From Tsukamurella spumae (GTDB lineage Bacteria > Actinomycetota > Actinomycetes > Mycobacteriales > Mycobacteriaceae), in the NCBI RefSeq assembly GCF_012396015.1, contig NZ_JAAXOQ010000025.1, positions 1 through 64,000 of the forward strand: a stretch of 64,000 nt of DNA, written 5' to 3'. A program made the translations under genes and the position numbers. The notes beneath the pieces are model-generated. The model saw only the letters and a list, made by a program, of their open reading frames with translations. It ran no database searches and was not told the DNA's origin. This document shows, piece after piece, positions 55,765 to 63,282 of this stretch. The stretch's first letter is position 1, and every line of letters starts with the position of its first letter.

Positions 55765-56487
55765 TCAGTCCGCCGTGTACGTCGAAAGGACCTCGCGGAC
55801 CGCGGCATCGATCTGCGCGTGGTCCACGCCGAGCTCGGCGAGGATCGTGGCGCCCGGGCCCGTGCCCTCGGCGAGCACGCCGAGCAGGACGTGCTCCGTG
55901 CCGACGTAGTTGTGGCCCAGACGCAGGGCCTCCCGAAGGACCATCTCGACGGTCTTCTTGCCCGCCGTCGAGAACGGGATGAGCTCGGGCACGTCGGCGT
56001 TGTCGGCGACGGGGATCCGTGTCCGCACCGCGGTCTCGGTCACGCCGCGCCCGACGAGCAGTCGCGCCGCGATGCCCTCGGGCTCGCGGAACAGCCCCAG
56101 CAGGACGTGGTCGGTGTCGATCACCGGGCTTCCCGCGGCGCGTGCTTCGTCCTGCGCCGCCACCACGACGCTCCGCGCCCGCGGCGTGAACCGCGAGTAG
56201 GGCGAGCCGGTCGCGTCGATGAGTGCCGACGGGTCGATGCTCGGCGGCGCCGAGCGCTGCTGCGCGGCCTGCTTCGTCATCCCCATGGACTCGCCGATCG
56301 AGGTCCAGGTGGCGCCGCTGCGCCGCGCCTGGTCGACGAAGTGCCCGACGAGGTGGTCGGCGGTCTCGCCGAGGTGCGCCGCGACGGCGACGGCATCGCC
56401 GAGGTGGGCGAGCGCATCGCCGTCCGGGTGGAGTGCGTGGACGGTGCGGATGAGGGCGTCGAGGCTGATGGGATCGTTCTCAGGCAT
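55765..56487 (-). CDS. stand-alone Clp N-domain protein
   Basis: A 240-residue protein whose C-terminal 150 residues are a double Clp_N repeat of the ClpC type (FTPRARSVVVAAQDEARAAG, HVLLGLFREPEGIAARLL; then EMVLREALRLGHNYVGTEHVLLGVLAEGTG, in pieces). There is no ATPase. The first 80 residues are helical with a segment ATWTSIGESMGMTKQAAQQR that reads like a helix-turn-helix. It may bind DNA and ClpC clients or adaptors; this is inference. ATG 56487 follows a strong promoter with two inverted repeats. Confidence 0.82.
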   Translation of the reverse strand: MPENDPISLDALIRTVHALHPDGDALAHLGDAVAVAAHLGETADHLVGHFVDQARRSGATWTSIGESMGMTKQAAQQRSAPPSIDPSALIDATGSPYSRFTPRARSVVVAAQDEARAAGSPVIDTDHVLLGLFREPEGIAARLLVGRGVTETAVRTRIPVADNADVPELIPFSTAGKKTVEMVLREALRLGHNYVGTEHVLLGVLAEGTGPGATILAELGVDHAQIDAAVREVLSTYTAD

Positions 56488-56488
56488 G

Positions 56489-56534
56489 CGTCAAGCATGC
56501 GTTGACGAATCGCAGTTGTCAACCGTTGGTTGAC
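56489..56534 (-). promoter_or_regulatory. promoter with two operators for the Clp N-domain gene
   Basis: On the minus strand TTGACA (56522-56517), exactly 17 bases, then CATGCT (56499-56494), 6 bases before ATG 56487. Two inverted repeats with the same half-site overlap it: CGTCAA-N7-TTGACG (56489-56507) over the -10, and GTCAAC-N5-GTTGAC (56518-56534) over the -35, with centres 28 bases apart. Likely tight repression, perhaps by the encoded protein itself. Confidence 0.65.
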
Positions 56535-56550
56535 GCAGGGTCGGGCGAGG

Positions 56551-56904
56551 TCACCAGATGACGGCGAGCCCCGCGGCGGTCAGTGACAGCAGGCCGGCGG
56601 CGTAGAACATCCCGCGCGGGACGGCCTCGCCGGTGCGCTTCTGCCGCGCGCTGCCCATGCCGAGCAGGCCGCCGACGATCAGCAGGATGGCCAGCTTGAT
56701 GCCGATCTTCGGGTAGTTCAGCTCGATCCCCGCGGGCCACGGCGCGGCCAGCGCGAGGCCCGTGACGAGCGAGACCAGGAGGCCGTAGTCCATGACCCGG
56801 TCGAACCGGAACCGCCCCGTCGCCGCCGAGGCGACCCAGCCGCCGAAGGTCACGGCGAAGCCCACGATGTGGATCAGAACTATTACGTTGCGTAGTACTT
56901 CCAT
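56551..56904 (-). CDS. small four-span membrane protein
   Basis: A 117-residue integral membrane protein with four predicted spans (about 5-25, 42-56, 64-82 and 98-116), including the helix start VLIHIVGFAVTFGGWVAS with a histidine. It resembles small actinobacterial proteins annotated as hypothetical or Fe-S-associated membrane proteins, but I cannot assign a family firmly. ATG 56904 lies 6 bases after a minus-strand TACGCT (56916-56911). Confidence 0.7.
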   Translation of the reverse strand: MEVLRNVIVLIHIVGFAVTFGGWVASAATGRFRFDRVMDYGLLVSLVTGLALAAPWPAGIELNYPKIGIKLAILLIVGGLLGMGSARQKRTGEAVPRGMFYAAGLLSLTAAGLAVIW

Positions 56905-56982
56905 GGTGTGAGCGTATCGAACCGGACGAATCGTGCACCTGGTACGGCGATCCGTGGGGTTCCCCTCGTCGGCGGACGGGGC

Positions 56983-56988
56983 TACGGT
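56983..56988 (+). promoter_or_regulatory. -10 box of the ferredoxin reductase gene
   Basis: TACGGT lies 6 bases before ATG 56995. Confidence 0.45.
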
Positions 56989-56994
56989 CGAGAG

Positions 56995-58188
56995 ATGGCT
57001 GCGATCATCATCGTCGGTGCGGGACTGGCGGCCGCGAAAGCGGCCGAGGCGCTGCGGGATCTGGGCCACGACGGCCCGATCACGCTGATCGGCGCCGAAT
57101 CGCATCTTCCGTACGAGCGACCTCCGCTGTCCAAGGACTACCTCCAGGGAAAGGCCGATCGAGACAGCGTTTTCACCTTCGACGCCGACTGGTACGCGGA
57201 CCACGATGTCACCGTGCGCGCCGGCGTCCGCGCCACCGCGCTCGACCTGGAGGCGCGCACCGTCGGCCTGGATACCGGCGAGTCGGTGCCCTACGACGAC
57301 CTGCTCCTGGCCACGGGGTCCCGCGCGCGTCCGCTCGCGGACGCCGACGGCGTGCACTACCTGCGCACGCTCGACGACAGCGATGCGCTGCGCGCGGTCT
57401 TCGACAAGGGCGGCCGGCTCGGTGTGGTCGGCGGCGGATGGATCGGGCTGGAAGCCGCGGCGTCCGCACGCGGGGCAGGGCTGGAGGTCACCGTGGTCGA
57501 ACCCGGCGAGCAGCCGCTGCTCCGGGCGCTCGGACCCGAATTGGGGAAGGTCTTCGCGGACCTGCACCGCGCGCACGGCGTGGATCTGCGGACCGGCGTC
57601 GGCGTGCGAAGCGTCGAGCGCGGCGGCCGGGGGTTGGTCCTCGACGACGGCACGACCGTGGAGACGGACGCGGTTCTCGTGGGGATCGGCGCGATCCCGA
57701 ACACCGAGCTCGCGGAGGCGGCGGGTCTGGCGATGGCGGAGGGCGGAGTGGCCGTCGACGCGGGCCTGCGCACCTCCGACCCGCACGTCTACGCCGTCGG
57801 CGACATCGCCGCCGCCGAGAACCCGACGGTGGGCGGTCGCGTGCGGGTGGAGCATTGGGCCAACGCGCTCAACCAGCCCCGCGTCGCCGCCGCGAACCTG
57901 CTCGGCGGATCCGAGGTGTACGACCGCCTTCCGTACTTCTACACCGACCAGTACCAGCTCGGCATGGAGTACCTGGGTCTGTCGACCGGTTACGACGAGG
58001 TGGTGATCCGCGGCGACCTGGCAGCCCTGGAGTTCGTGGCCTTCTGGCTCGCGGACGGGCGTGTCCTCGCGGGGATGAACGTGAACGTGTGGGATGTGGG
58101 CGATGATGTGCGTGCGCTGATCACGTCCCGCCGGGTGGTCGACGTGGCTCGGCTCGCAGATCCCGGCGTTCCGCTCTCGGAGGTCTAG
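56995..58188 (+). CDS. FAD-dependent ferredoxin/rubredoxin reductase
   Basis: A 397-residue pyridine-nucleotide disulfide-fold reductase without active cysteines: FAD motif VGAGLAAAKAAEALR near the start, NAD motif VVGGGWIGLEAA, the second FAD motif VYAVGDIAAAENP, and a C-terminal reductase domain (DQYQLGMEYLGLSTGYDEV, given as parts QYQLGMEY and TGYDEV). Such enzymes pass electrons from NADH to ferredoxins of cytochromes P450 or dioxygenases. No ferredoxin gene is adjacent, so the partner is elsewhere. Confidence 0.9.
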   Translation: MAAIIIVGAGLAAAKAAEALRDLGHDGPITLIGAESHLPYERPPLSKDYLQGKADRDSVFTFDADWYADHDVTVRAGVRATALDLEARTVGLDTGESVPYDDLLLATGSRARPLADADGVHYLRTLDDSDALRAVFDKGGRLGVVGGGWIGLEAAASARGAGLEVTVVEPGEQPLLRALGPELGKVFADLHRAHGVDLRTGVGVRSVERGGRGLVLDDGTTVETDAVLVGIGAIPNTELAEAAGLAMAEGGVAVDAGLRTSDPHVYAVGDIAAAENPTVGGRVRVEHWANALNQPRVAAANLLGGSEVYDRLPYFYTDQYQLGMEYLGLSTGYDEVVIRGDLAALEFVAFWLADGRVLAGMNVNVWDVGDDVRALITSRRVVDVARLADPGVPLSEV

Positions 58189-58193
58189 TACGC

Positions 58194-59177
58194 ATGAAGT
58201 CCCGGTGGTCGGCGCGGATCGCCGGCACAGTCGCCGCTGCGCTGATAGCGGTCTCGCTCGTGTCCGTTCCGTCGGGTGCGGCACCGTCGGCCTACTGCGG
58301 CACCGCGCTCACGCCCGCGGAGAACAAGCGCATCGTCGAACTGTCCGACCCGGCGGCCCTGCCGACGGCGCCGACGCATCCGAGCCTCGACGACCTCACC
58401 GCCCGGCAACGGGGCATCGCCGATATCCTTGCGGCGCACCGCGACCGGCGCGGACTCTTCGGCGTCGGGATGGACGGCGTGATCCGCGACGCCGTGGGTC
58501 CGACGCAACGCAACGAGGCCGGACTCGACGACCCGCGGTACGCGAAGTCGCTGTCGATCGGTCTGATCAGCCGGTACCTGCGCGCGATTCACGCGCAGTG
58601 GACCGGCGGAGCCGTGCCGCAGTGGTGGGGCAACTACTTCCGGCTGGCCGCGCGCTGCGAACTGCCGCCGGGCCGGGTCGCGATGGCGGGCTACAACGCG
58701 CACATCACCGTCGATCTGGCCTACACCGTGGAGCAGGCGCACAGCACGCCGGCGAATGCGCGCGACTTCTACCGCATCGTGGACTCGATCGCCAAGAACG
58801 GCAACGTGATCCCCGAGCGCAGCAAGCGGATCTACGGCGCCGATCTATGGGGCCTGTGGACCTTCTACTTCTTCGGGCAGGGGCTCGACCGCCTCGTCGG
58901 CGCCGGCGTCGCATCCAACCTGATGCTGCGCGCCGCGGACGACGGCTACAACACCCTCACCTTCGCCAACGGGCTCGCCCTGCAGAACCCCGGCGTCCGG
59001 CCCGCCACGGAGGGCGCGATCCTCGCACTGTGGCAGACGGGCGAGATCGCCTTCGACGTCCTCTCCGGTCTCGGTGGCCTCGGCACCCCCGTCGCGCCGG
59101 CGCCGAACCCGCGGCCCGCCCCGACCCCGGCGCCCCGCCCCGCACCCGCCCCGGTGCTCGCCGCCACCGGTCGCTGA
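58194..59177 (+). CDS. secreted DUF5995-like protein
   Basis: A 327-residue exported protein: signal peptide ending near GAAPSA, a helical domain with RYLRAIHAQWTGGAVPQWWGNYF, NAHITVDLAYTVEQA and ERSKRIYGADLWGLWTFYFFG (parts), and a proline/alanine-rich C-terminal tail that is probably disordered or wall-spanning. The NAHIxxDL pattern is characteristic of DUF5995; function unknown. It begins 5 bases after the reductase stop and may be co-transcribed. Confidence 0.75.
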   Translation: MKSRWSARIAGTVAAALIAVSLVSVPSGAAPSAYCGTALTPAENKRIVELSDPAALPTAPTHPSLDDLTARQRGIADILAAHRDRRGLFGVGMDGVIRDAVGPTQRNEAGLDDPRYAKSLSIGLISRYLRAIHAQWTGGAVPQWWGNYFRLAARCELPPGRVAMAGYNAHITVDLAYTVEQAHSTPANARDFYRIVDSIAKNGNVIPERSKRIYGADLWGLWTFYFFGQGLDRLVGAGVASNLMLRAADDGYNTLTFANGLALQNPGVRPATEGAILALWQTGEIAFDVLSGLGGLGTPVAPAPNPRPAPTPAPRPAPAPVLAATGR

Positions 59178-59201
59178 TCCGGCGGGTGCGATAGTGCAGG
59201 G

Positions 59202-59603
59202 GTGACCTTCCAAGAACTCGTCGACTACAACGCCTCGCTGCCCTTCAACCGGTGGGCGGGGATCGAGGTGCTCAGCGCGGACCGCGAGGAGGTCGTGCTC
59301 CGCCTCGAGCGCCGCGACGACCTCTGCCAGAACCTCGGCGGCCTGCACGCCGCGCTCATCGCGGGCGTTCTCGAGAACGCCTGCGGTTACGCGCTCGCGA
59401 TGCACTCCGGCGCGGGTGGCCTCGTCACCCAGATGGACACGCAGTTCCTGCGCCCCGCCCAGGGAGAGGCCTTCCTGGCCGTCGGCCGGGTGGTCAAACC
59501 CGGCAGTAGGCAGAGCTTCTCGGAGGCCGACTTCTTCGTGGAGGTCGACGGTGCGCGCGGGCCGCGGTTCGCCACCGCCCGCGCGCTCGTCGTCCCGTCC
59601 TGA
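59202..59603 (+). CDS. PaaI-family hotdog thioesterase
   Basis: A 133-residue hotdog-fold protein. The active-site helix region CQNLGGLHAALIAGVLENACGYAL carries the HGG-like variant GGLHAALI, followed by TQMDTQFLRPAQGE, which is typical of acyl-CoA thioesterases of the PaaI/YiiD group. Acyl substrate unknown. GTG 59202 follows GATAGT at 6 bases. Confidence 0.83.
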   Translation: MTFQELVDYNASLPFNRWAGIEVLSADREEVVLRLERRDDLCQNLGGLHAALIAGVLENACGYALAMHSGAGGLVTQMDTQFLRPAQGEAFLAVGRVVKPGSRQSFSEADFFVEVDGARGPRFATARALVVPS

Positions 59604-59607
59604 CCTC

Positions 59608-60618
59608 TCAGGAGCGCGGCCGGAACCGGCGCACCGCCCGGTACACGCCGTAGAGCACCAGCAGCACCGCGGCCCACGGCAGCACCGCGCCGACGATCAC
59701 CAGCAGCCACCGCCCGGCGCCGCGCAGCGCGTCCCAGCCGTCCTGCAGGCCGCCCGTGAACCCGGACCGGTCGGCGGTGACGGTCGGTTTCGCGATGGAC
59801 ACCGTCACCGTCGAGAGGGAGACCCGGTCACCGATCGAGGCGCGCCGCGACTGCAGGGACTCGAGCTCCTGCTGGCGCGACGTGAGTGCCGACTCCGCCG
59901 CGATCACCTGGTCGGTGGTCTCGGCCCTCGCGAGGATCGCCGTCAGCCGGTCGACGGAGACCTGGGTGGCGCGGATGCGTGCATCGAGGTCGACGACGGT
60001 GCCGGTCACGTCCTCGTGCTCGAGCCGCACGGTGCCGACCTCGCCGAGTCCGCCGATCTTCTCCACCAGGTCGTTCACCTTGTCGCTCGGCACCCGCAGC
60101 GTCAGCGTGGCGCGGGCCTTGTCGCCGCCGGTCTCGGTGCGGGCGTCGACCCGACCGCCGAGCCGCTCCGCGGTCGCGGCCAGTTCCCGGGCCGCCGACG
60201 CCGGATCGGTGTTCGTCACGTCGACGGTGCCGGTGGTGATCACCTGACGGTCCGTCGGCGCGTTCGCCGGGGTCGACGGTGCGGCCGGACCCGTCGTGGG
60301 CGCCGCCCTCGGCGCGGGGGCGATGGCGGCCTGGCCGCCCGTGATGGGTGCGGATTCCGCAGCCCCGCGGCCACCGGTCTGCGGTGCTAAGGCGGAGTAC
60401 GACGAGGAATGGCTTTCGCTGCTGTGGAATTGGCTCGCGACGACCCCGCCCACGGCCACCACCGCGATCGCGGCGGCCGCGGCGATGCCCAGCGTCCGAT
60501 GCCTGCGCCGGCTGCGGCGCGCCTGCAGGTCGTCGCCGACCTCGGCCATGACCGCGGCGCGCATGGCGGAGAGCCGGTCGTCGGTGAGGATGTCGTCGGG
60601 GGTGATCCGGGTGGTCAT
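59608..60618 (-). CDS. DUF4349 membrane protein, putative anti-sigma partner
   Basis: A 336-residue protein: a cytoplasmic N-terminus of about 40 residues ending RRSRRRHR, one span (about 42-60), an external Ala/Pro/Ser linker, the DUF4349 domain with a coiled-coil hairpin (SVDRLTAILARAETTDQVIAAESALTSRQQELESLQSRRASI, cited only as TDQVIAAESAL and QQELESLQSR), and a second span near the C-terminus. ATG 60618 overlaps the sigma factor stop as ATGA. By position it should restrain or sense for the ECF sigma factor; this is inference, since the N-terminus lacks a zinc anti-sigma motif. Confidence 0.78.
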   Translation of the reverse strand: MTTRITPDDILTDDRLSAMRAAVMAEVGDDLQARRSRRRHRTLGIAAAAAIAVVAVGGVVASQFHSSESHSSSYSALAPQTGGRGAAESAPITGGQAAIAPAPRAAPTTGPAAPSTPANAPTDRQVITTGTVDVTNTDPASAARELAATAERLGGRVDARTETGGDKARATLTLRVPSDKVNDLVEKIGGLGEVGTVRLEHEDVTGTVVDLDARIRATQVSVDRLTAILARAETTDQVIAAESALTSRQQELESLQSRRASIGDRVSLSTVTVSIAKPTVTADRSGFTGGLQDGWDALRGAGRWLLVIVGAVLPWAAVLLVLYGVYRAVRRFRPRS

Positions 60619-61193
60619 GATTGCTCCCTCAGGGTGCTCAGATCGGCGCGCAGGCGGCCGCGCAACCGGGAGACGCGGTTGCGCACGGCGGCGTGGGTCA
60701 CGCCCACCTCCGCGGCGGCCCGCTCGTAGGTCTGTTCGTCCTCCACACACAGGCGGTAGAGGCGCTGGTCGGTGGGGGACAGGGCACTCACCGCGCCGGC
60801 GATGAGCGCGCGGATCTCGGCGGCGAGCACCTCGTCCTCGGGCGAGGGCGCCGCGCCGGGCGGTTCGACGTCGTCGAGCGGCGCGGATCTGTCCCGGACG
60901 GCGGAGAGCCGTCTCCCCGCGTTGAGCGCGGCGTACCGCGCGGTGGTCAGCAGCCACGGGAGCACCGACTCGTCGACGATCCGCACCGAGTCGATGCGGC
61001 GCCAGAGCGTGAGGAAGGTGTCCTGGGCGACCTCCTGCGCGGCGTCGGCGTCGCGCAGGACGGTGTACGCCTGCCAGTAGACGGGGCGCACGTGGCGGTC
61101 GTGGATCGCCGCGAACGCCGAGCCGTCGCCGCCCGCGGCGCGGGCGAGGAGGGTCCGGTCCGCGGACTCGTCGGTTCTCATCGTGGACGTCAC
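60615..61193 (-). CDS. ECF-type RNA polymerase sigma factor
   Basis: A sigma-70 family protein of 192 residues with region 2 (RPVYWQAYTVLRDADAAQEV, then AQDTFLTLWRRID) and region 4 (LSPTDQRLYRLCVEDEQTYE, then AAAEVGVTHAAVRNRVSRLRGRL), joined by a short linker. It directs polymerase to stress promoters. GTG 61193 and ATG 61181 are both possible starts; neither has an ideal ribosome site. The DUF4349 gene follows with a 4-base overlap, the usual sigma/anti-sigma layout. Confidence 0.9.
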   Translation of the reverse strand: MTSTMRTDESADRTLLARAAGGDGSAFAAIHDRHVRPVYWQAYTVLRDADAAQEVAQDTFLTLWRRIDSVRIVDESVLPWLLTTARYAALNAGRRLSAVRDRSAPLDDVEPPGAAPSPEDEVLAAEIRALIAGAVSALSPTDQRLYRLCVEDEQTYERAAAEVGVTHAAVRNRVSRLRGRLRADLSTLREQS

Positions 61194-61249
61194 ACCCCCT
61201 CTATGTCGTCGGGGCGGCCGACCGTCTCACCCGGATCCGACGGTGCCGG

Positions 61250-61888
61250 TCAGAGCGTCAGGTGGATGCCCTCGTCGTCGACGGTGACCGTCACCGAGGT
61301 CAGGTCGTCGACCTGCGCGTCGGGGGAGAAGCGGGCCGACTGCGGCCCCACCCCGACCACGCGCATCCCGGCGGCCTTGCCCGCGGCGATGCCGGCCTCC
61401 GAGTCCTCGAAGACGATGCACTCGGAGGGATCGATGCCGAGCAGCTGCGCGCCCCGGAGGAAGCCCTCGGGGTCGGGCTTGCTGGCCCGCACGTCCTCGG
61501 CGGTCACGCGCACGGCGGGCAGGGGCAGCCCAGCGGCGCCCATCCGCGCCGTCGACAGCGGGACGTCCGCCGAGGTCACCAAGGCGTGCGGGGCACCGTC
61601 GAGCGCGGCGAGGAAGGCGGGTGCCCCGGCGACCGGGACGATGCCCTCGGTATCGGCGGTCTCCTGCGCGAGCAGTTCACGGTTCTCCGCGAGGTTCACC
61701 TCGACGGGGCGATCGGGCAGCAGTTCCGCCATCGTCGCCTGGCCCTGCCGGCCGTGCGCGACCGCCAGCACCGCCGCGGGATCGAGGCCCTTCGCCCGCG
61801 CCCACCGGCTCCAGCACCGTTCCACGACGGCGTGCGAATCCACGAGCGTGCCGTCCATGTCCAGCAGCAGCGCGCGACCGGTGAGCAT
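61250..61888 (-). CDS. HAD-family phosphatase
   Basis: A 212-residue haloacid-dehalogenase phosphatase: motif I LLLDMDGTLVDS (Asp10 nucleophile, Asp12 acid), motif II VTSAD, motif III SKPDPEGFL and motif IV FEDSEAGIAAGKAAGM. The small alpha-helical cap resembles sugar-phosphate phosphatases (YfbT/HxpA-like). ATG 61888. A single gene between the ECF sigma factor and the hydroxyacid oxidase. Confidence 0.9.
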   Translation of the reverse strand: MLTGRALLLDMDGTLVDSHAVVERCWSRWARAKGLDPAAVLAVAHGRQGQATMAELLPDRPVEVNLAENRELLAQETADTEGIVPVAGAPAFLAALDGAPHALVTSADVPLSTARMGAAGLPLPAVRVTAEDVRASKPDPEGFLRGAQLLGIDPSECIVFEDSEAGIAAGKAAGMRVVGVGPQSARFSPDAQVDDLTSVTVTVDDEGIHLTL

Positions 61889-61953
61889 GCGTGTCCTCCT
61901 GAGATGAGCTTGTCGGCACCACGATACGGACCGGTCCGGGAGGCGCGTGCGGA

Positions 61954-62961
61954 TCAGCGGGGGACGACGAGGTCCGGGGTGAGCTCATCGAGGCGGACGG
62001 CGCCGGCCAGGCCCATGGCGTGCCGGAGCTCGGCGAGCAGCCCACCCAGGACCGAGCGGACACCGTCGGCGCCGGAGACGGCCAGGCCCCACAGGATCGG
62101 CCGTCCCACGAAGACCGCGTCCGCACCCAGGGCGAGGGCGGTCAACGCGTCGAGCCCGTCGCGGACGTCGCCGTCGACGAGCACGGTCGCGTCGGCGCCG
62201 ACGGTCGCGGCGATCGGCGGCAATGCCTGTGCGGGCGCGACGGTGCGCCCCAGCTGGCGCCCGCCGTGATCGCTCACCCATACCCCGGCCGCGCCCGCGT
62301 CGATGCATCGTCGGGCCTCGTCGGCGCGCAGCACGCCCTTGACGAGCACCGGGAGTCCGGTCAGGTCGACGAGCCGGCCGATGTCGTCGAGGACCGCCCC
62401 GGCGTCCTGCTCGATCGCCGCCCACGCGTCGGCCCCGGACCGCAGGTGCTGGGCGACGTTGACCAGGGCGAGGTCGTCGCCCAGCGGCGGCAGCCCGCGG
62501 CCGCCGGAGCGGCCCACATAGGGGGTGTCTCCGGTGAGCACCAGTGCCGTTGCGCCGGCCGCCGCGGCCCGCTGCACCAGCGCGTCGGTGATGGACCGGT
62601 CGCGCATGAGGTAGACCTGCTGCCACCACGGTCCGCCCACCGCGGCGGCGACGTCCTCGATCCGGGCGGTCGCGCGCATGGACAGCACGAACGGGGCGCC
62701 GAACTCGGCTGCGGCCCCGGCCGTCGCCGCCTCGCCGCCGGGGTGGACGAGGCGGTGGAAGGCCGTCGGCGCGACGCCGATGGGGGAGCGCCAGTCGCCG
62801 AGGACGGTGGTGGTCGTGTCGATCGAGCGGACGTCGCGCAGTACGCGCGGCGCGAGCCGCCAACGCTCCCAAGGAGACTCGCCGGTGCCGGCGCCGCGCA
62901 TGAGGTACGCCCACACGTCGGGCGCGAGTACCTGCTCGGCCTGCTGCACGAGTTCGATCAT
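61954..62961 (-). CDS. FMN-dependent alpha-hydroxy acid oxidase/dehydrogenase
   Basis: A 335-residue TIM-barrel flavoprotein of the lactate/glycolate/mandelate oxidase family: PIGVAPTAFHRLVHPGGE, WWQQVYLMRDR, LVLTGDTPYVGRS, VLVKGVLRADEA and the active site SDHGGRQLGRT (His base with Arg), then VLVDGDVRDGLDA and GADAVFVGRP. It oxidises an L-2-hydroxy acid to a keto acid; whether O2 or quinone is the acceptor is unclear. ATG 62961 has AGGGAG upstream. An AT-rich region with inverted repeats precedes it. Confidence 0.9.
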   Translation of the reverse strand: MIELVQQAEQVLAPDVWAYLMRGAGTGESPWERWRLAPRVLRDVRSIDTTTTVLGDWRSPIGVAPTAFHRLVHPGGEAATAGAAAEFGAPFVLSMRATARIEDVAAAVGGPWWQQVYLMRDRSITDALVQRAAAAGATALVLTGDTPYVGRSGGRGLPPLGDDLALVNVAQHLRSGADAWAAIEQDAGAVLDDIGRLVDLTGLPVLVKGVLRADEARRCIDAGAAGVWVSDHGGRQLGRTVAPAQALPPIAATVGADATVLVDGDVRDGLDALTALALGADAVFVGRPILWGLAVSGADGVRSVLGGLLAELRHAMGLAGAVRLDELTPDLVVPR

Positions 62962-62997
62962 TCGGTCGCTCCCTAGGGTTCGTGTGTTCCAGTACAC

Positions 62998-63033
62998 AGT
63001 GTTGGCGATCACACTTTAGGTCATCACTTAAAG
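62998..63033. promoter_or_regulatory. inverted repeats in the divergent oxidase promoter region
   Basis: AGTGT-N8-ACACT (62998-63015) and CTTTA-N10-TAAAG (63014-63033) adjoin in an unusually AT-rich patch between the oxidase gene and the small ORF at 63072. Probable regulator sites. Confidence 0.4.
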
Positions 63034-63071
63034 ATTGGCGCCCGTCTCCCGCAACGCGGAGAGTATTGGTC

Positions 63072-63278
63072 ATGACCAACTACCGCGATTTCAAGAGCCT
63101 CACCGCCGATCCCACCGCCGGCACCGTCTACGCGCGCCTCGCCGATGTCCACGAGGACGCCGCACTCCCCACCGCCGCCGCCCGTTCCGGATTCTCCGCA
63201 GCCGGCATCCGCGCCGCACTGCAGCGCTTCGTGTCGTCCCAGCCCGAGTACACCGGCCCCGCCGCACTTCGCTTCTGA
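63072..63278 (+). CDS. small 68-residue protein
   Basis: Not recognised. A soluble, alanine-rich peptide (NYRDFKSLTADPTAGTVYAR, then AARSGFSAAGIRAALQRFVSS). ATG 63072 is preceded by GGAGAG. It lies between the hydroxyacid oxidase promoter and the end of the ArsR-type gene. Codon use looks coding, but the length keeps confidence modest. Confidence 0.5.
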   Translation: MTNYRDFKSLTADPTAGTVYARLADVHEDAALPTAAARSGFSAAGIRAALQRFVSSQPEYTGPAALRF

Positions 63279-63282
63279 TCGA

